64,000 bases of DNA from contig NZ_CP017194.1 in NCBI RefSeq assembly GCF_006770265.1, positions 2,092,378-2,156,377 on the forward strand. Reading direction: 5' to 3'. Shown here piece by piece: positions 18,696 through 28,634 of this stretch. Source of the stretch: Lactococcus carnosus (GTDB lineage Bacteria > Bacillota > Bacilli > Lactobacillales > Streptococcaceae). The position numbers and the translations under genes were made by a program. The notes under the pieces were generated by a model. That model ran no database searches. It was not told the origin of the DNA and saw only the letters and a program-made list of their open reading frames with translations. The stretch's first letter is position 1. Each line of letters starts with the position of its first letter.

Positions 18696-19949
18696 TTACT
18701 CGGCGGCTAACTTAGGATTTTTCCAAGTCACTGTTTTTGTTGACCCATCTTCAAGTGTATAAGTTACTGCCACAATATTTCGAGAACCATTTATCTTGAA
18801 ATTAAGTGGTTTTGACTGTTCAACATCACTATTATCGACCTTAAACGAGGTCAATGCTTTGCCATCAACAGTCACTTTCATATCCGACCCTTGCTTAAGT
18901 TTTCGATAGTAGACTGTTAATTTGCTGTCCCTAATCGATAGATAGACTGAATTTTTGACACTATCCTTAGTGACTTTTACTGATACTTTTCTATCCGGAG
19001 CCCTTAATAAATGATAGTATTCTAAGAAATAGGCATCTGCTACAGGAGGAAGTGGTTGATTAAATAAAAACTCCTCACTATAAAAATTATGCTGTTCTCC
19101 ATCAATATTCCATATTCCTCTCGGCATAGATAAGGCTTTCTCCTGAGGTGTACGGCCTCCCCCAGTCATCTCTATCTCAAAGTCGCCAGTGACAGCAAGG
19201 GGAATCTGGACTATTTCTCCCAAAGTACTTCTTCTGCGGTTACTAGTGAAGGCAATACTCTTGGCCGTATGTGTTTCAGTGACACCATCGGGTAGTGACA
19301 GACCGAATACATCTAAAATTTCAGCCTGACCTATCACAGTGAAAGTGACCTGATAGCCCATCAACATCTCAGTAGGGGATGCTGATAGGGTGGGGCTCGT
19401 CAGATTCATCTGATAAATGACGGCTGAACCACTTGAGATATTTACTTGATCAATAGCACCCTTTCCTTTTTTAGTTAAATCAATGGTCAATGCTTGGGGA
19501 ACTACTGGCGTCAAGTTCAACTTAGGACTCCCACCAAATACGGCATCATGATAGGACGATTTTTTAGTAGGCATCTTCAGACCAGTTATGGTCTTTTTAC
19601 CCTCAGGAAGTGGCCATTCAAGAGGTTTTTCTGTCTCTCTTGAAGTGAGAGAATTGACCTCTTGGTAAGTAGGGGGGAGGTCTTTTTCGAGAGCACTAAT
19701 ATCCTCCTGCCAGGCACTCATGACAAATAATTCACTTGGTTGATTAGCGGTAGTTTGATTTGCTTCTAGGTAAGTTCGTGGGCGAAGTAAAGCGGTCTGT
19801 TTATCTTTTGATAAGGCCACACTACCAACTCTACCTTTGCTAGCCCCTAGAACATTAATCTGTCGAACTATCTGACTGTAAACTGACAGTCTCCATGCCC
19901 ACCATCTCGTTTTCTTGCAGATGCTTAATTTGCAATTCATATTGATCAA
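18696..19949 (-). CDS. C-terminal part of a frameshifted protein, unknown function
   Basis: A long frame whose first 30 or so codons (19949 to about 19870) merely retranslate, out of frame, the end of the coiled-coil gene upstream. Convincing protein starts at INVLGASKGRVGSVALSKDK near 19868. No usable start codon lies there, and the upstream frame ends exactly in the overlap, so the two parts look like one original gene of about 500 codons split by a one-base shift. The C-terminal 350 residues are beta-rich (NISSGSAVIYQMNLTSPTL, LSLPDGVTETHTAKSIAF) without signal peptide or membrane span. No family recognised; a surface, stress or phage-structural role is possible but unsupported. Confidence 0.5.
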   Translation of the reverse strand: MINMNCKLSICKKTRWWAWRLSVYSQIVRQINVLGASKGRVGSVALSKDKQTALLRPRTYLEANQTTANQPSELFVMSAWQEDISALEKDLPPTYQEVNSLTSRETEKPLEWPLPEGKKTITGLKMPTKKSSYHDAVFGGSPKLNLTPVVPQALTIDLTKKGKGAIDQVNISSGSAVIYQMNLTSPTLSASPTEMLMGYQVTFTVIGQAEILDVFGLSLPDGVTETHTAKSIAFTSNRRRSTLGEIVQIPLAVTGDFEIEMTGGGRTPQEKALSMPRGIWNIDGEQHNFYSEEFLFNQPLPPVADAYFLEYYHLLRAPDRKVSVKVTKDSVKNSVYLSIRDSKLTVYYRKLKQGSDMKVTVDGKALTSFKVDNSDVEQSKPLNFKINGSRNIVAVTYTLEDGSTKTVTWKNPKLAAE

Positions 19950-20211
19950 TTAGAGAGGACAACTTCTCTATCTGATGATTACTTTCTGCTAGTGCTTCAT
20001 CGTGAGCTTGACTACTTGATGGCTGCTTATCTGAATGTTTCAATTCTTGCTTAAGCTGCTCGTTTTCTCGTACTTGTTGTCCCAACTCAGATTCTAGAAC
20101 TGATACTTCTCTATCAAGTTCTTTAATTTCCGACTCAAGTCGTTTAACTAAAGCACCACCTTCACTACGCTTTGAAATATCAATCAATTTGTCACGTTTG
20201 AAAACAGCCAT
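19855..20211 (-). CDS. N-terminal coiled-coil part of the same frameshifted gene
   Basis: 118 codons: MAVFKRDKLIDISKRSEGG, then heptad-rich coiled coil (KRLESEIKELDREVSVLESELGQQV and EKLSSLIDQYELQIKHLQ). The frame stops at 19855, 94 bp inside the start of the C-terminal frame. A one-base shift in the stretch 19855-19890 would fuse both into one protein. It could instead be an independent small coiled-coil protein. Upstream, 20212-20550 holds no gene; it must contain the promoter. Confidence 0.55.
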   Translation of the reverse strand: MAVFKRDKLIDISKRSEGGALVKRLESEIKELDREVSVLESELGQQVRENEQLKQELKHSDKQPSSSQAHDEALAESNHQIEKLSSLIDQYELQIKHLQENEMVGMETVSLQSDSSTD

Positions 20212-20557
20212 TTGAATCTCCTTGTCATCTTAATTATATTGTTTATTTTAAAAATCAAATCCTATAAGTAAAATTATACACTATTTTTAATTAAAAACAA
20301 TGAGAATATCAAAAAATTATACTTTTTATGGAATATTAAAACTTGTTAGACGATTTACAATCAGTAGACTACTATATAATGAATGCTAATGTTTACATCT
20401 GAACTAGGGCATTATTTTTTTCAATTTTTGCCTGAAATTGACGATCATATGTCCAAAAAATGGTTGAATTTATCATTTGTTGCGTTATTTAAACCGACCT
20501 AAAGCAATCTTTATTGATAAGCACCTCTCATGACAGCAAAATCGGAATTGGCGCAAC

Positions 20558-20594
20558 AAAAAAGCACAAATGCTGTGACATTTGTGCTTTTTTT
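20558..20594 (-). terminator. terminator after the HAD phosphatase gene
   Basis: GCACAAATG ctgtga CATTTGTGC perfect stem with A/T runs on both sides. Confidence 0.9.
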
Positions 20595-20616
20595 ATATTT
20601 TAGGTGCTTTACTACC

Positions 20617-21417
20617 CTACTTGACTAGATTTTCCAAATAGGTCATGACCGCTGCGTCAGCATGATGTCCAATCACATCATCAGCCACAGCTTTCACTTC
20701 GTCACGCGCATTTAGCATGGCAAAAGAAGTCCCCGCATAGGTTAGCATCTCTAAATCATTCAGGTTATCACCAAATGCAAGAATTTCAGAGGGTTGGATC
20801 TGAAATTTCTCAGCTAAATGTGATAAGCCAGTTTCTTTACTGATACCAGAGGGAATAATATCAATTGACGCTAAACCTGTCGTCACCGCACGAGCCCCCA
20901 TTAATTGGGCATTAAGCCAGGCTTCGCCCTCAAGAACAGTATCAGGCTTAAAGCTAACTGTCAGTTTGAGAATGTCATCCACTACAGTTGAAAAATCAGA
21001 GACAATCTGGATATTCTCGTAGTACATAGCTGCCTTTTTCCTGGCATGTGCATCAGCTGTTTCAAGGATGTATGAGCCTTTAGCCCCACTTAATAAAACG
21101 GAATCTCCCTCGATAAAGTCAGACCGTCTGACAAACTCAGCGATTTCAAGTACCTGGTCAAAGGGCATTTTTTCTTCAAATAAGATTTGATCTTGGTATT
21201 TGACAATCCCACCATTTTCAGCGACAAAAATGATGCGGTCTTTAAATGCCGAAAACATCGCTTCTAAGGCTAAAAGCTGACGGCCAGAAGCCGCGACAAA
21301 CCATATCTCTTGTTCTGCTAATTTACTTAAAAGCCTATCAAAGCGTTTCTTATCATAGGCACCTTTACCATCAAGAAAGGTCCCATCCATATCTGTTGCA
21401 ATCAATTTAATCGTCAT
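20617..21417 (-). CDS. Cof-type HAD-superfamily sugar phosphatase
   Basis: 266 aa, C2B-cap HAD hydrolase. Motif I IATDMDGTFLDG (nucleophile Asp8 and acid/base Asp10), motif II VAASGR, motif III Lys in SGISKETGL, motif IV FGDNLNDLEML. Such Cof enzymes dephosphorylate sugar phosphates, FMN or pyridoxal phosphate in the cytoplasm; the substrate cannot be told here. Single gene with its own terminator. Confidence 0.88.
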   Translation of the reverse strand: MTIKLIATDMDGTFLDGKGAYDKKRFDRLLSKLAEQEIWFVAASGRQLLALEAMFSAFKDRIIFVAENGGIVKYQDQILFEEKMPFDQVLEIAEFVRRSDFIEGDSVLLSGAKGSYILETADAHARKKAAMYYENIQIVSDFSTVVDDILKLTVSFKPDTVLEGEAWLNAQLMGARAVTTGLASIDIIPSGISKETGLSHLAEKFQIQPSEILAFGDNLNDLEMLTYAGTSFAMLNARDEVKAVADDVIGHHADAAVMTYLENLVK

Positions 21418-21526
21418 AAGCCTATTATAGCAAAAGTAGGCTCATAAAACGGCATTGATTACAGCAAAAAAAAGCCGTTTTGCAACGACTTTTCTCATTC
21501 ACTCTCATGCTAGAGAGAAGCGTAAC

Positions 21527-23149
21527 TTAATCTGCCCAAAGTGCCTTAACTTTTGCTTGAACTTCAGCGTTATCAAGAAAGGCATCATAGGTTTCATCGA
21601 TTCGGTCGATGACACCATTTTTAGACAAGACAACGATGTGGTTAGCAATCGTTTGGATGAATTCATGGTCATGACTGGCGAAAAGCAGACTACCTTTATA
21701 GTTTGTCAAGCCTTCATTGATAGACGAAATTGACTCCAAATCCAAATGATTAGTTGGATCATCTAATACCAAAACATTTGATTTCAAAAGCATCAGTTTA
21801 CTTAACATGACACGGACTTTTTCACCACCAGATAGGACGCTAACAGACTTGTTAACTTCATCACCTGAGAAGAGCATACGACCTAAGAACCCACGAAGGA
21901 AGGTGTTGTCATCTTCTTCTTTACTAGCAAACTGACGTAACCAATCTAAAATAGATTCTCCACTGGCAAAATCACGTGTATTATCTTTTGGTAGATAAGC
22001 TTGCGTCGTCGTCACGCCCCACTTCACTTCACCTGTATACTCGATATCTCCCATGAGGGCACGAATAAGCGAAGTCGTTTGGATATCGTTTTGTCCGATG
22101 AAGGCTGTTTTATCGCCTGGATTAAGACTAAAGCTAATCTTATCTAAAATCACTTCACCATCAATCTTAACAGATAGGTTGTCAACTTTTAGTAAATCAT
22201 TGCCAATTTCACGGTCCGGTTTAAAGTTAATAAACGGATATTTACGTGATGATGGCACGATTTCATCGAGTTCAATCTTGTCAAGCATCTTCTTACGAGA
22301 CGTTGCTTGTTTCGATTTAGAGGCATTGGCAGAGAAACGCGCAATAAAGTCTTGCAATTCTTTGATTTTCTCTTCTGATTTACGGTTAGCATCACCTTGG
22401 AGTCTTAAAGCAAGTTCTGATGACTCTTTCCAGAAATCATAGTTACCGACAAAGAGTTTGATTTTACCAAAATCTAAGTCAGCCATGTGTGTACACACTT
22501 TGTTTAGGAAGTGACGGTCATGGGATACGACAATTACTGTATTTTCAAAGTTAATTAGAAACTCTTCCAACCAATTGATGGCTTGAATATCTAAACCATT
22601 CGTCGGTTCATCTAGTAAAAGTACATCTGGTTTACCAAATAATGCCTTGGCTAATAATACTTTAACGTGCTCGCCAGCCGTTAAATTTGCCATGAGATTA
22701 CTTTGTTGTTCTACTGTGATCCCTAGATTTTGAAGTAATGAAGCAGCTTCTGAATCAGCTTCATACCCGCCAAGTTCTCCAAAATGCGCCTCTAATTCAG
22801 CCGCATGCATAAAGTCATCATCGGTTGAGTCTGGATTCATGTAAATGGCATCTTTTTCTTTTGCAATTTTGGCTAAAGTTTCATTTCCTGACATAACCAC
22901 TTCTAGTGGTGTCTGATCTTCATAGTCAAAATGATTTTGACGTAGAACAGATAAACGTTCGTCTGTTCCCATAGATATGTGACCAGTGCTTGCTTCGATA
23001 TCACCTGCTAAAATTTTTAAAAAGGTTGATTTACCAGCACCATTTGCCCCGATTAGGCCATAACAGTTTCCTGATAAAAATTTAATATTGACTTCATCAA
23101 ACAGTTTACGGTCTGAAAACTGTAAACTAATATCACTTACTTGTAACAT
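21527..23149 (-). CDS. ABC-F family ATPase (YkpA/YbiT type)
   Basis: 540 aa with two ABC domains and no membrane segment, typical of ABC-F translation factors that act at the ribosomal E site. Domain 1: GANGAGKSTFLKIL, LTAGEHVKVLLAKALF, LLLDEPTNGLDI. Domain 2: a degenerate Walker A (GQNDIQTTSLIRAL, lacking the GKS lysine), LSGGEKVRVML, LVLDDPTNHLDL. The interdomain linker carries RFSANASKSKQATSRKKMLDKIEL, as in YkpA. The loss of the second P-loop lysine is notable but occurs in this subfamily. Monocistronic. Confidence 0.85.
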   Translation of the reverse strand: MLQVSDISLQFSDRKLFDEVNIKFLSGNCYGLIGANGAGKSTFLKILAGDIEASTGHISMGTDERLSVLRQNHFDYEDQTPLEVVMSGNETLAKIAKEKDAIYMNPDSTDDDFMHAAELEAHFGELGGYEADSEAASLLQNLGITVEQQSNLMANLTAGEHVKVLLAKALFGKPDVLLLDEPTNGLDIQAINWLEEFLINFENTVIVVSHDRHFLNKVCTHMADLDFGKIKLFVGNYDFWKESSELALRLQGDANRKSEEKIKELQDFIARFSANASKSKQATSRKKMLDKIELDEIVPSSRKYPFINFKPDREIGNDLLKVDNLSVKIDGEVILDKISFSLNPGDKTAFIGQNDIQTTSLIRALMGDIEYTGEVKWGVTTTQAYLPKDNTRDFASGESILDWLRQFASKEEDDNTFLRGFLGRMLFSGDEVNKSVSVLSGGEKVRVMLSKLMLLKSNVLVLDDPTNHLDLESISSINEGLTNYKGSLLFASHDHEFIQTIANHIVVLSKNGVIDRIDETYDAFLDNAEVQAKVKALWAD

Positions 23150-23351
23150 TTTTTTCCTCTATTATCTTCAATTTACGTGCTATTTCCATTCTATCATTTT
23201 TATGAGGAAATAAAAAGGCCTGCCTCTGCCTATTACGGGGGAATTGAGGGCTCATTTTCATAGTCAGTAAACAGGATATAAATAATTTATAGCCAATTTT
23301 TGAAGGAGAACATGTTATAATGTGCTTAACTACAATTTAACGGAGATATTC

Positions 23352-24374
23352 ATGAAACCAACTATTCTAACAGGTGATCGCCCCACCGGAAAACTACATA
23401 TCGGCCACTATGTCGGCTCATTAAAGAATCGTGTTTTGCTACAAAATGAAGGCAAGCATAACTTGTTTGTTTTTTTAGCAGATCAACAAGCCTTAACTGA
23501 CCATGCTAAAGATCCACAAACGATCATTCAATCAGTCAGCGAAGTGGCATTAGACTACTTGGCTGTTGGCTTAGATCCAAACAAGTCTACGATCTTTATC
23601 CAATCACAAATTCCCGAATTAGCCGAACTATCGATGTACTATATGAACTTGGTATCCTTGGCTCGTCTGGAACGCAACCCAACAGTCAAAACTGAGATCT
23701 CACAAAAAGGCTTTGGTGAGTCAATACCTGCTGGTTTCTTAGTTTATCCGGTTGCACAAGCAGCTGATATTACAGCCTTTAAAGCTAACCTCGTCCCTGT
23801 AGGTAATGATCAAAAACCGATGATTGAACAGACACGTGACATTGTTCGCAGCTTTAACCATGCCTACCAAACAGATATCCTCGTTGAACCAGAAGGCTAT
23901 TATCCAGAAAACGAGAGTGCTGGTAGACTAGCTGGTCTCGATGGTAATGCTAAGATGTCTAAATCGCTTAACAACGGTATTTACATCTCAGATGATGCAG
24001 ATACTGTTCAGAAAAAAGTCATGAGCATGTATACAGATCCAGATCATATTCGTGTTGAAGATCCAGGTAAAATCGAAGGTAATATGGTCTTTCATTACCT
24101 AGATGTATTTGGTACAGCAGAAGATGCTGCAACCATCGCTGATATGAAAGCCCACTATCAAGCCGGTGGACTTGGAGATGTTAAGACCAAGCGTTATTTA
24201 CTAGAGGTTTTAGACAGAGAATTTGCACCGATTCGGGCACGTCGTCTTGAATTTGCCAAAGATATGGGGCAAGTATATGACATGCTTAAAACTGGTTCGC
24301 AAAAAGCACAAGCTGTGGCTGCACAGACCTTGGATGAAGTTAAAACCGTAATGGGAATTAATTATTTTAAATGA
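23352..24374 (+). CDS. trpS: tryptophanyl-tRNA synthetase
   Basis: Class I aminoacyl-tRNA synthetase of 340 aa. N terminus [24 protein letters not shown] with the HIGH motif; KMSKS motif in [15 protein letters not shown]; tryptophan-pocket block [22 protein letters not shown]. Start chosen at ATG 23352 because CGGAGA lies directly before it; ten upstream codons in frame are leader. No T-box is visible in the 200 bp upstream. It overlaps the HD-domain gene by ATGA. Confidence 0.96.
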   Translation: MKPTILTGDRPTGKLHIGHYVGSLKNRVLLQNEGKHNLFVFLADQQALTDHAKDPQTIIQSVSEVALDYLAVGLDPNKSTIFIQSQIPELAELSMYYMNLVSLARLERNPTVKTEISQKGFGESIPAGFLVYPVAQAADITAFKANLVPVGNDQKPMIEQTRDIVRSFNHAYQTDILVEPEGYYPENESAGRLAGLDGNAKMSKSLNNGIYISDDADTVQKKVMSMYTDPDHIRVEDPGKIEGNMVFHYLDVFGTAEDAATIADMKAHYQAGGLGDVKTKRYLLEVLDREFAPIRARRLEFAKDMGQVYDMLKTGSQKAQAVAAQTLDEVKTVMGINYFK

Positions 24375-25012
24375 TAGATAAACTGATTACTTTTGCTAAA
24401 AATTGGCACACGCATAATCAAAACGGACATGGTTTCGACCATGTTTTTCGCGTTTACAAGTTAGCCCAGTCTATTTTATCTGACTATCCGATGGCTGATC
24501 AAGAGATTGTCCTAGCTTCTGCGCTCTTACACGATACCTACGATGAAAAACTAGTCGATGATGTTCCTGCAGCAAAACAACAAGTCGCAGCCTTCCTAAC
24601 GGGCATCGCCTTCCAAGAACAAGCGATGGTCTTTGACATTATTGATAATCTATCCTTTTCTAGCCAACTAGAGGGGACTGCAAAACCGCTCACCCTAAAC
24701 GGAAAAATTGTTCAAGATGCGGACCGACTAGATGCCATCGGTGCATTTGGCATCGCGCGCACGATACAGTATGGGGTTTCACGAAAGCGTGAGCTTTATG
24801 ATCCGGAAATTCACCCACAAAGTTACAAGACTAAAGCAGCCTATCACGCTGCAAATACAACGACAATCAATCATTTTTATGAAAAGTTATTCAAGATTAG
24901 TAGCACCTTACATACTGCTAAGGCCAAGCAGCTAGCAGTCCCACGTGATCAGATCATGCATGACTTTGTAAAGGCAATAGAAAGTGAGTATCGCGATGTT
25001 TACGGCAATTAA
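24371..25012 (+). CDS. HD-domain phosphohydrolase (YedJ-like)
   Basis: 213 aa. Metal-binding HD signature: His24 in [12 protein letters not shown], His54-Asp55 in [11 protein letters not shown], and the later Asp in [18 protein letters not shown], a block typical of YedJ/YpgQ-like enzymes that hydrolyse (deoxy)nucleoside di/triphosphates. Coupled to trpS by a 4-bp overlap and overlapping the following GDPD gene, so all three are co-expressed. Confidence 0.85.
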   Translation: MIDKLITFAKNWHTHNQNGHGFDHVFRVYKLAQSILSDYPMADQEIVLASALLHDTYDEKLVDDVPAAKQQVAAFLTGIAFQEQAMVFDIIDNLSFSSQLEGTAKPLTLNGKIVQDADRLDAIGAFGIARTIQYGVSRKRELYDPEIHPQSYKTKAAYHAANTTTINHFYEKLFKISSTLHTAKAKQLAVPRDQIMHDFVKAIESEYRDVYGN

Positions 25013-25844
25013 AAAAGGGTATCATAGATGGCTTGATCGACGTAAAGCACGACGTAAAGCATTGACAGCTAAGCTCTCACACCTCTTACATCAGGATTCA
25101 GTTGAGACCAAGATTTTTGCCCATCGTGGTAGCAAGTCTAACCGGCCAGAAAATACACTCGCTGCTTTTTCCGAAGCAATCAAGGTTGGTAGCGACGGCA
25201 TCGAGCTTGATGTCCATCTAACAAAAGATAATCAGATCGTTGTGATACATGATGAGTCGATCGATCGTACAACAAATGGTACCGGCTTAATTCGTGATCT
25301 GATGTTCAAAGATATCCGACAATATTCAGCAGGTGCTTGGTTTGATACCCAATATAAGTTTGAAAAAGTCCCCCTCTTATCTGAGGTGTTAGACTTACTA
25401 TGCGACCTTAACTTTACTGGTACCCTAAATATCGAAATCAAGACTGATAATTTTCCCTATTTTGAAATAGAGAAACTTACAAGCGACTTACTCACCTCTA
25501 AACCCTATCCATTTTCACATATCTATTGTTCCTTTAATCTGGAATCACTCAAGCGCTTGTCTGAGTTTGAACCCAACGTCGACCTTTGCTACTTGATGTC
25601 AACATCTGACAAGAAAATAGCAGAAGGGTTAAAAGCTGACTACATCACTAGTTTACATCCACATATTAATTGGGTGAAAAAAAATGCCGATAAACTTAAA
25701 AAAATCCATAAGCCTTTACGGCCTTGGACTATAAATGATGATTGTGATCTCTATTTTGCCTTTAACCACCATCTAGCTGGCTTTATGACTGACTACCCTG
25801 AATTAGCCAACAAGATAAAGCAGCACTATAACGAAAAAAAATAA
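24984..25844 (+). CDS. glycerophosphodiester phosphodiesterase
   Basis: Hydrolyses glycerophosphodiesters to glycerol-3-phosphate. GDPD motifs: FAHRGSKSNRPENTLAAF (catalytic His), DGIELDVHLTKDNQIVVIHDESIDRTTNGTG (metal ligands and second His), LNIEIKTD, and a C-terminal RPWTIND block. A basic 35-residue N-terminal tail precedes the domain; no signal peptide, so cytoplasmic. Start either GTG 24984 (AAAGG at 8-nt spacing) or ATG 24996; both overlap the HD gene. Confidence 0.9.
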   Translation: MSIAMFTAIKKGYHRWLDRRKARRKALTAKLSHLLHQDSVETKIFAHRGSKSNRPENTLAAFSEAIKVGSDGIELDVHLTKDNQIVVIHDESIDRTTNGTGLIRDLMFKDIRQYSAGAWFDTQYKFEKVPLLSEVLDLLCDLNFTGTLNIEIKTDNFPYFEIEKLTSDLLTSKPYPFSHIYCSFNLESLKRLSEFEPNVDLCYLMSTSDKKIAEGLKADYITSLHPHINWVKKNADKLKKIHKPLRPWTINDDCDLYFAFNHHLAGFMTDYPELANKIKQHYNEKK

Positions 25845-25865
25845 GCAGGTTTGCTTATTTTTTTA
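25836..25865. terminator. bidirectional terminator between GDPD gene and recO
   Basis: AAAAATAAGC aggttt GCTTATTTTT overlapping the GDPD stop codon; it serves the convergent recO as well. Confidence 0.85.
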
Positions 25866-25877
25866 TAGTTTACACAC

Positions 25878-26645
25878 TTACTTGACATCATCTTTCATGA
25901 TATCTGCCCAGCCATCCAGACCATCTATAAATTTTTTAGCCTTAATCTGAACACCTGTATAGTGATCATACAAACCGTCTATGAAGAGACGTATCTTTTT
26001 CTTCAACTCATCAGAAATATTAATACTTGGTAGCTTCTCCAAGTCAATGGCCATGAAGGCGTGACATAGAAAGATGACATTAGGGTCTAAATGCTCCCTA
26101 GTCATATCCTTGTCAACATGTTGTCTACATAGGCAACCATTATATTTATAAGAAAAATCCATCGGTAAATCAGTCCGGTGACAAAACACACACTGGCTAA
26201 AATCTAGCTGTGCACCAAAACGAGACATGACCTGTAGTTCAAAAATGAATGTGACAACCACCATATCGATTTTAGCTTCGATCAAGTCTAGTGACTTCAT
26301 CAAGAATCCGTAAAGCGGTGCATCGTATTGGTTGTCAGGAATGGCAACATCTGCCAACCCAATCAAGTAACTCGCATAGGCTTGAGCAAATATATCCGAG
26401 TTAATATATTTATAAACCCTGGCATCACTGACATCGGAAATAAAGCTAAGCCCATCATCATTCATCGTACCGAGTAAATCAAGTTGGGTAAAATTCTGTA
26501 AACTACTTGAAAATTTGGACTTACTGGCATTTTTAACAAAAAACATCCGTTTACCAAATGATTCTGTAAATATTTTAACCAATTTATCTTGCTCACGATA
26601 GTTTCGGCTAAATAAGACTAGCCCACGTGTTTCAACATTTTTCAT
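25878..26645 (-). CDS. recO: DNA repair protein RecO
   Basis: 255 aa. N-terminal OB fold starting with TRGLVLFSRNYREQDKLVKIFTESFGKRMFFVKNASKSKF, then a helical part and the zinc-ribbon-like block CVFCHRTD and CLCRQH (about residues 168-195). RecO loads RecA onto SSB-coated DNA with RecR. It lies directly downstream of the aminotransferase gene, separated by a terminator-like hairpin. Confidence 0.95.
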   Translation of the reverse strand: MKNVETRGLVLFSRNYREQDKLVKIFTESFGKRMFFVKNASKSKFSSSLQNFTQLDLLGTMNDDGLSFISDVSDARVYKYINSDIFAQAYASYLIGLADVAIPDNQYDAPLYGFLMKSLDLIEAKIDMVVVTFIFELQVMSRFGAQLDFSQCVFCHRTDLPMDFSYKYNGCLCRQHVDKDMTREHLDPNVIFLCHAFMAIDLEKLPSINISDELKKKIRLFIDGLYDHYTGVQIKAKKFIDGLDGWADIMKDDVK

Positions 26646-26685
26646 CTGCTATCAAACCTCTTATCCTTCTCATTATACCAAAATA

Positions 26686-26716
26686 AAAAAAATCCTCTCA
26701 TTCAAGGGATTTTTCT
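26686..26716 (-). terminator. hairpin between aminotransferase gene and recO
   Basis: AAATCC / GGATTT stem with T-run on both strands, placed after the aminotransferase gene and before recO; probably partial, allowing recO read-through. Confidence 0.6.
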
Positions 26717-26754
26717 TAATTGCTCAAATAAAGATAGGTATTTTTTGTTTTACT

Positions 26755-27927
26755 TCAGGCACGTTTTTCGTTGACAAATGCTGTCAACCTTATCATCGCC
26801 TCTGTGATAACTGGCATACTAGCTGCATAACTCAAGCGAATATACCCTTTACCGTACTGGCCAAATGATGAGCCTGGGATAAAGGCAACTTGTTTTTGAT
26901 TGGCAAAGTCGATCAAGAAGGCAAAATCATCTTGATTCAAATCTGCTGGAATCTTAGCAAAAATATAAAATGCACCATCTGGTTTGGCGATGTCAAAACC
27001 AAGAGGGATCATCTGCGACATGATGTAATCACGTCGGATGATATACTCTTTGGTCATAATGGCGGCATCATCTTTCCCGTTTGTTAGGGCTTCGATCGCT
27101 GCAAACTGTGACACTGTTGTTGCTGCCGTCACAAAATACTGATGTGTTTTGATAATTTGGCTAGTCAGACTGGCATCCGCAAAGATAAACCCAATGCGAT
27201 ACCCTGTCATGGCGTGAGATTTTGATAACCCGTTTAAAACGATCGTTTGTTCTCTTGCAAATTCTGCAATCGAGACATGCTTTTCATCTGTATAGGTCAA
27301 CTCAGAATAGATTTCGTCTGAAATCACAAAGACAGGATATTTTTTGATCACATCAGACAATGCCTTAATTTCTGCACGATTATAAGTCACACCTGTCGGA
27401 TTAGATGGATAATTTAAGATCACAACTTTCGTTTCAGGATGTGCAATCAAAGCTGCTTCTAGCATTTCTGGTGTTAAAACAAAGCCATTTTTTGTCGTAT
27501 CGATTTCGACCATTTCTGCCCCTGCCAGTTGGATCAAGGGTTCATAGCCTGGATATAAAGGGGCTGGTGTCAATACCTTATCTCCAGCGACAAGTATTGA
27601 CATGAGACTAGCCGAAATCGCTTCTGTTGCACCAACAGTAACCAAGACTTCCGATTCAGGATCAAAGGTTATACCATATTTACCAGACACAAATTGACTG
27701 GCTGCTTGACGGAGTGCTAACAAGCCGGACATACCCGTATAGTGACTTTCATGTGCACGAACAGCAGCAACAGCAGCATCTTCAACATGTTGTGGCGTAC
27801 TGAAGTCAGGTTCGCCTAGTGTCAGTTTTAGGATGCCTGGTATTTTTGATACTTCTTGGTCAAACCGGCGAATTGCCGAAATTTGAATTTTATCCAGATT
27901 CGGATTAAAAAGATGAGAGACGTCCAT
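26755..27927 (-). CDS. araT: aromatic amino acid aminotransferase (AraT type)
   Basis: PLP-dependent class I/II aminotransferase, 390 aa. Seen: NPNLDKIQISAIRRFDQEV, LTLGEPDFSTPQHV, SHYTGMSGLLALR, VTVGATEAISASLMSILVAGD, NYPSNPTGVTY, SDEIYSEL and the Schiff-base lysine in LNGLSKSHAMTGYRIGF. These match the lactococcal AraT pattern and the araT-recO gene order known from Lactococcus lactis. It transaminates aromatic (and some branched) amino acids with 2-oxoglutarate. A close relative, PatA, cannot be excluded from sequence alone. Confidence 0.82.
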   Translation of the reverse strand: MDVSHLFNPNLDKIQISAIRRFDQEVSKIPGILKLTLGEPDFSTPQHVEDAAVAAVRAHESHYTGMSGLLALRQAASQFVSGKYGITFDPESEVLVTVGATEAISASLMSILVAGDKVLTPAPLYPGYEPLIQLAGAEMVEIDTTKNGFVLTPEMLEAALIAHPETKVVILNYPSNPTGVTYNRAEIKALSDVIKKYPVFVISDEIYSELTYTDEKHVSIAEFAREQTIVLNGLSKSHAMTGYRIGFIFADASLTSQIIKTHQYFVTAATTVSQFAAIEALTNGKDDAAIMTKEYIIRRDYIMSQMIPLGFDIAKPDGAFYIFAKIPADLNQDDFAFLIDFANQKQVAFIPGSSFGQYGKGYIRLSYAASMPVITEAMIRLTAFVNEKRA

Positions 27928-27952
27928 TAACTTACCTCGCTTTATATAAAAA

Positions 27953-27976
27953 AAGGCACTATACTCCCCATGCCTT
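27953..27976 (-). promoter_or_regulatory. 5'-end hairpin of the araT transcript
   Basis: On the minus strand AAGGCA...TGCCTT closes a 12-nt loop and is followed by a run of seven Ts, directly before the araT ribosome-binding site. With the promoter at 27988-28016, transcription would start only a few bases before the stem, which is too early for normal termination. Confidence 0.45.
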
Positions 27977-27987
27977 GTATTGATTTA

Positions 27988-28016
27988 ATTATACTCTTTT
28001 TAGCTCATATTCGCAA
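27988..28016 (-). promoter_or_regulatory. araT promoter
   Basis: Minus-strand TTGCGA (-35, 28011-28016), 17-bp spacer, TATAAT (-10, 27988-27993). The predicted start near 27981 leaves a leader of about 50 nt. Confidence 0.6.
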
Positions 28017-28186
28017 TATTCAGGTAATCAAATTAACTATCATACATAGGCGCAAGTAGAAATAGAGATATTTTCAAACTTAACCCTGTGTGTCCATCTA
28101 AAAACAAGTTGTAAAGGTAATTTTACAGTTGGTTTACTATATTGTAACTTAAGTTGACACGCCATCACAAATACAATGTAGTTGCC

Positions 28187-28480
28187 TCATAAAAAACCAG
28201 GGTTACCCACTTTATAAGCTGACCTAGACGATAACTGTTTTAACTTAAAATATAGCTGAATAGCCTCATCCGAAACGATCGTGTTATCAGTTAACATTTC
28301 TGAAGCGATGGCGTTACAAACTCTTGGTAAAATGTATTGTATCGCCTCTTTATTCTCTGCTAACTGATGGCTAGATTCTGTTAAAAGCGTCAATAATGTC
28401 GAATTTTCTTGACTTTTCATGGTATCGATCAGTTGCGTCATAAGCATAATTGCTTGCGTCCGTTGTTCTTTTTTATTCAT
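28187..28480 (-). CDS. small helical protein, possibly bacteriocin-immunity-like
   Basis: 97-98 aa, fully helical by composition, no signal or membrane span. The C-terminal half (IQYILPRVCNAIASEMLTDNTIVSDEAIQLYFKLKQL) resembles the four-helix enterocin A immunity fold, but the match is loose. Start taken at ATG 28480 with AGAAAGAGAT upstream; a GTG at 28483 is adjacent. No bacteriocin gene lies beside it, so an orphan immunity gene is one reading; otherwise unknown. Confidence 0.5.
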   Translation of the reverse strand: MNKKEQRTQAIMLMTQLIDTMKSQENSTLLTLLTESSHQLAENKEAIQYILPRVCNAIASEMLTDNTIVSDEAIQLYFKLKQLSSRSAYKVGNPGFL

Positions 28481-28634
28481 CACTTATCTCTTTCTTTAGA
28501 CACCCATGTCATATCAGATTGACAAGAGGACACTTGTCTAGTGACATAATCAATGCCTCATTTTAAGGTTATCATACACGCATTTATTGATTTGTGCAAG
28601 TAAAGACTGGACTGAATAGCAACTTTTAGGTACA

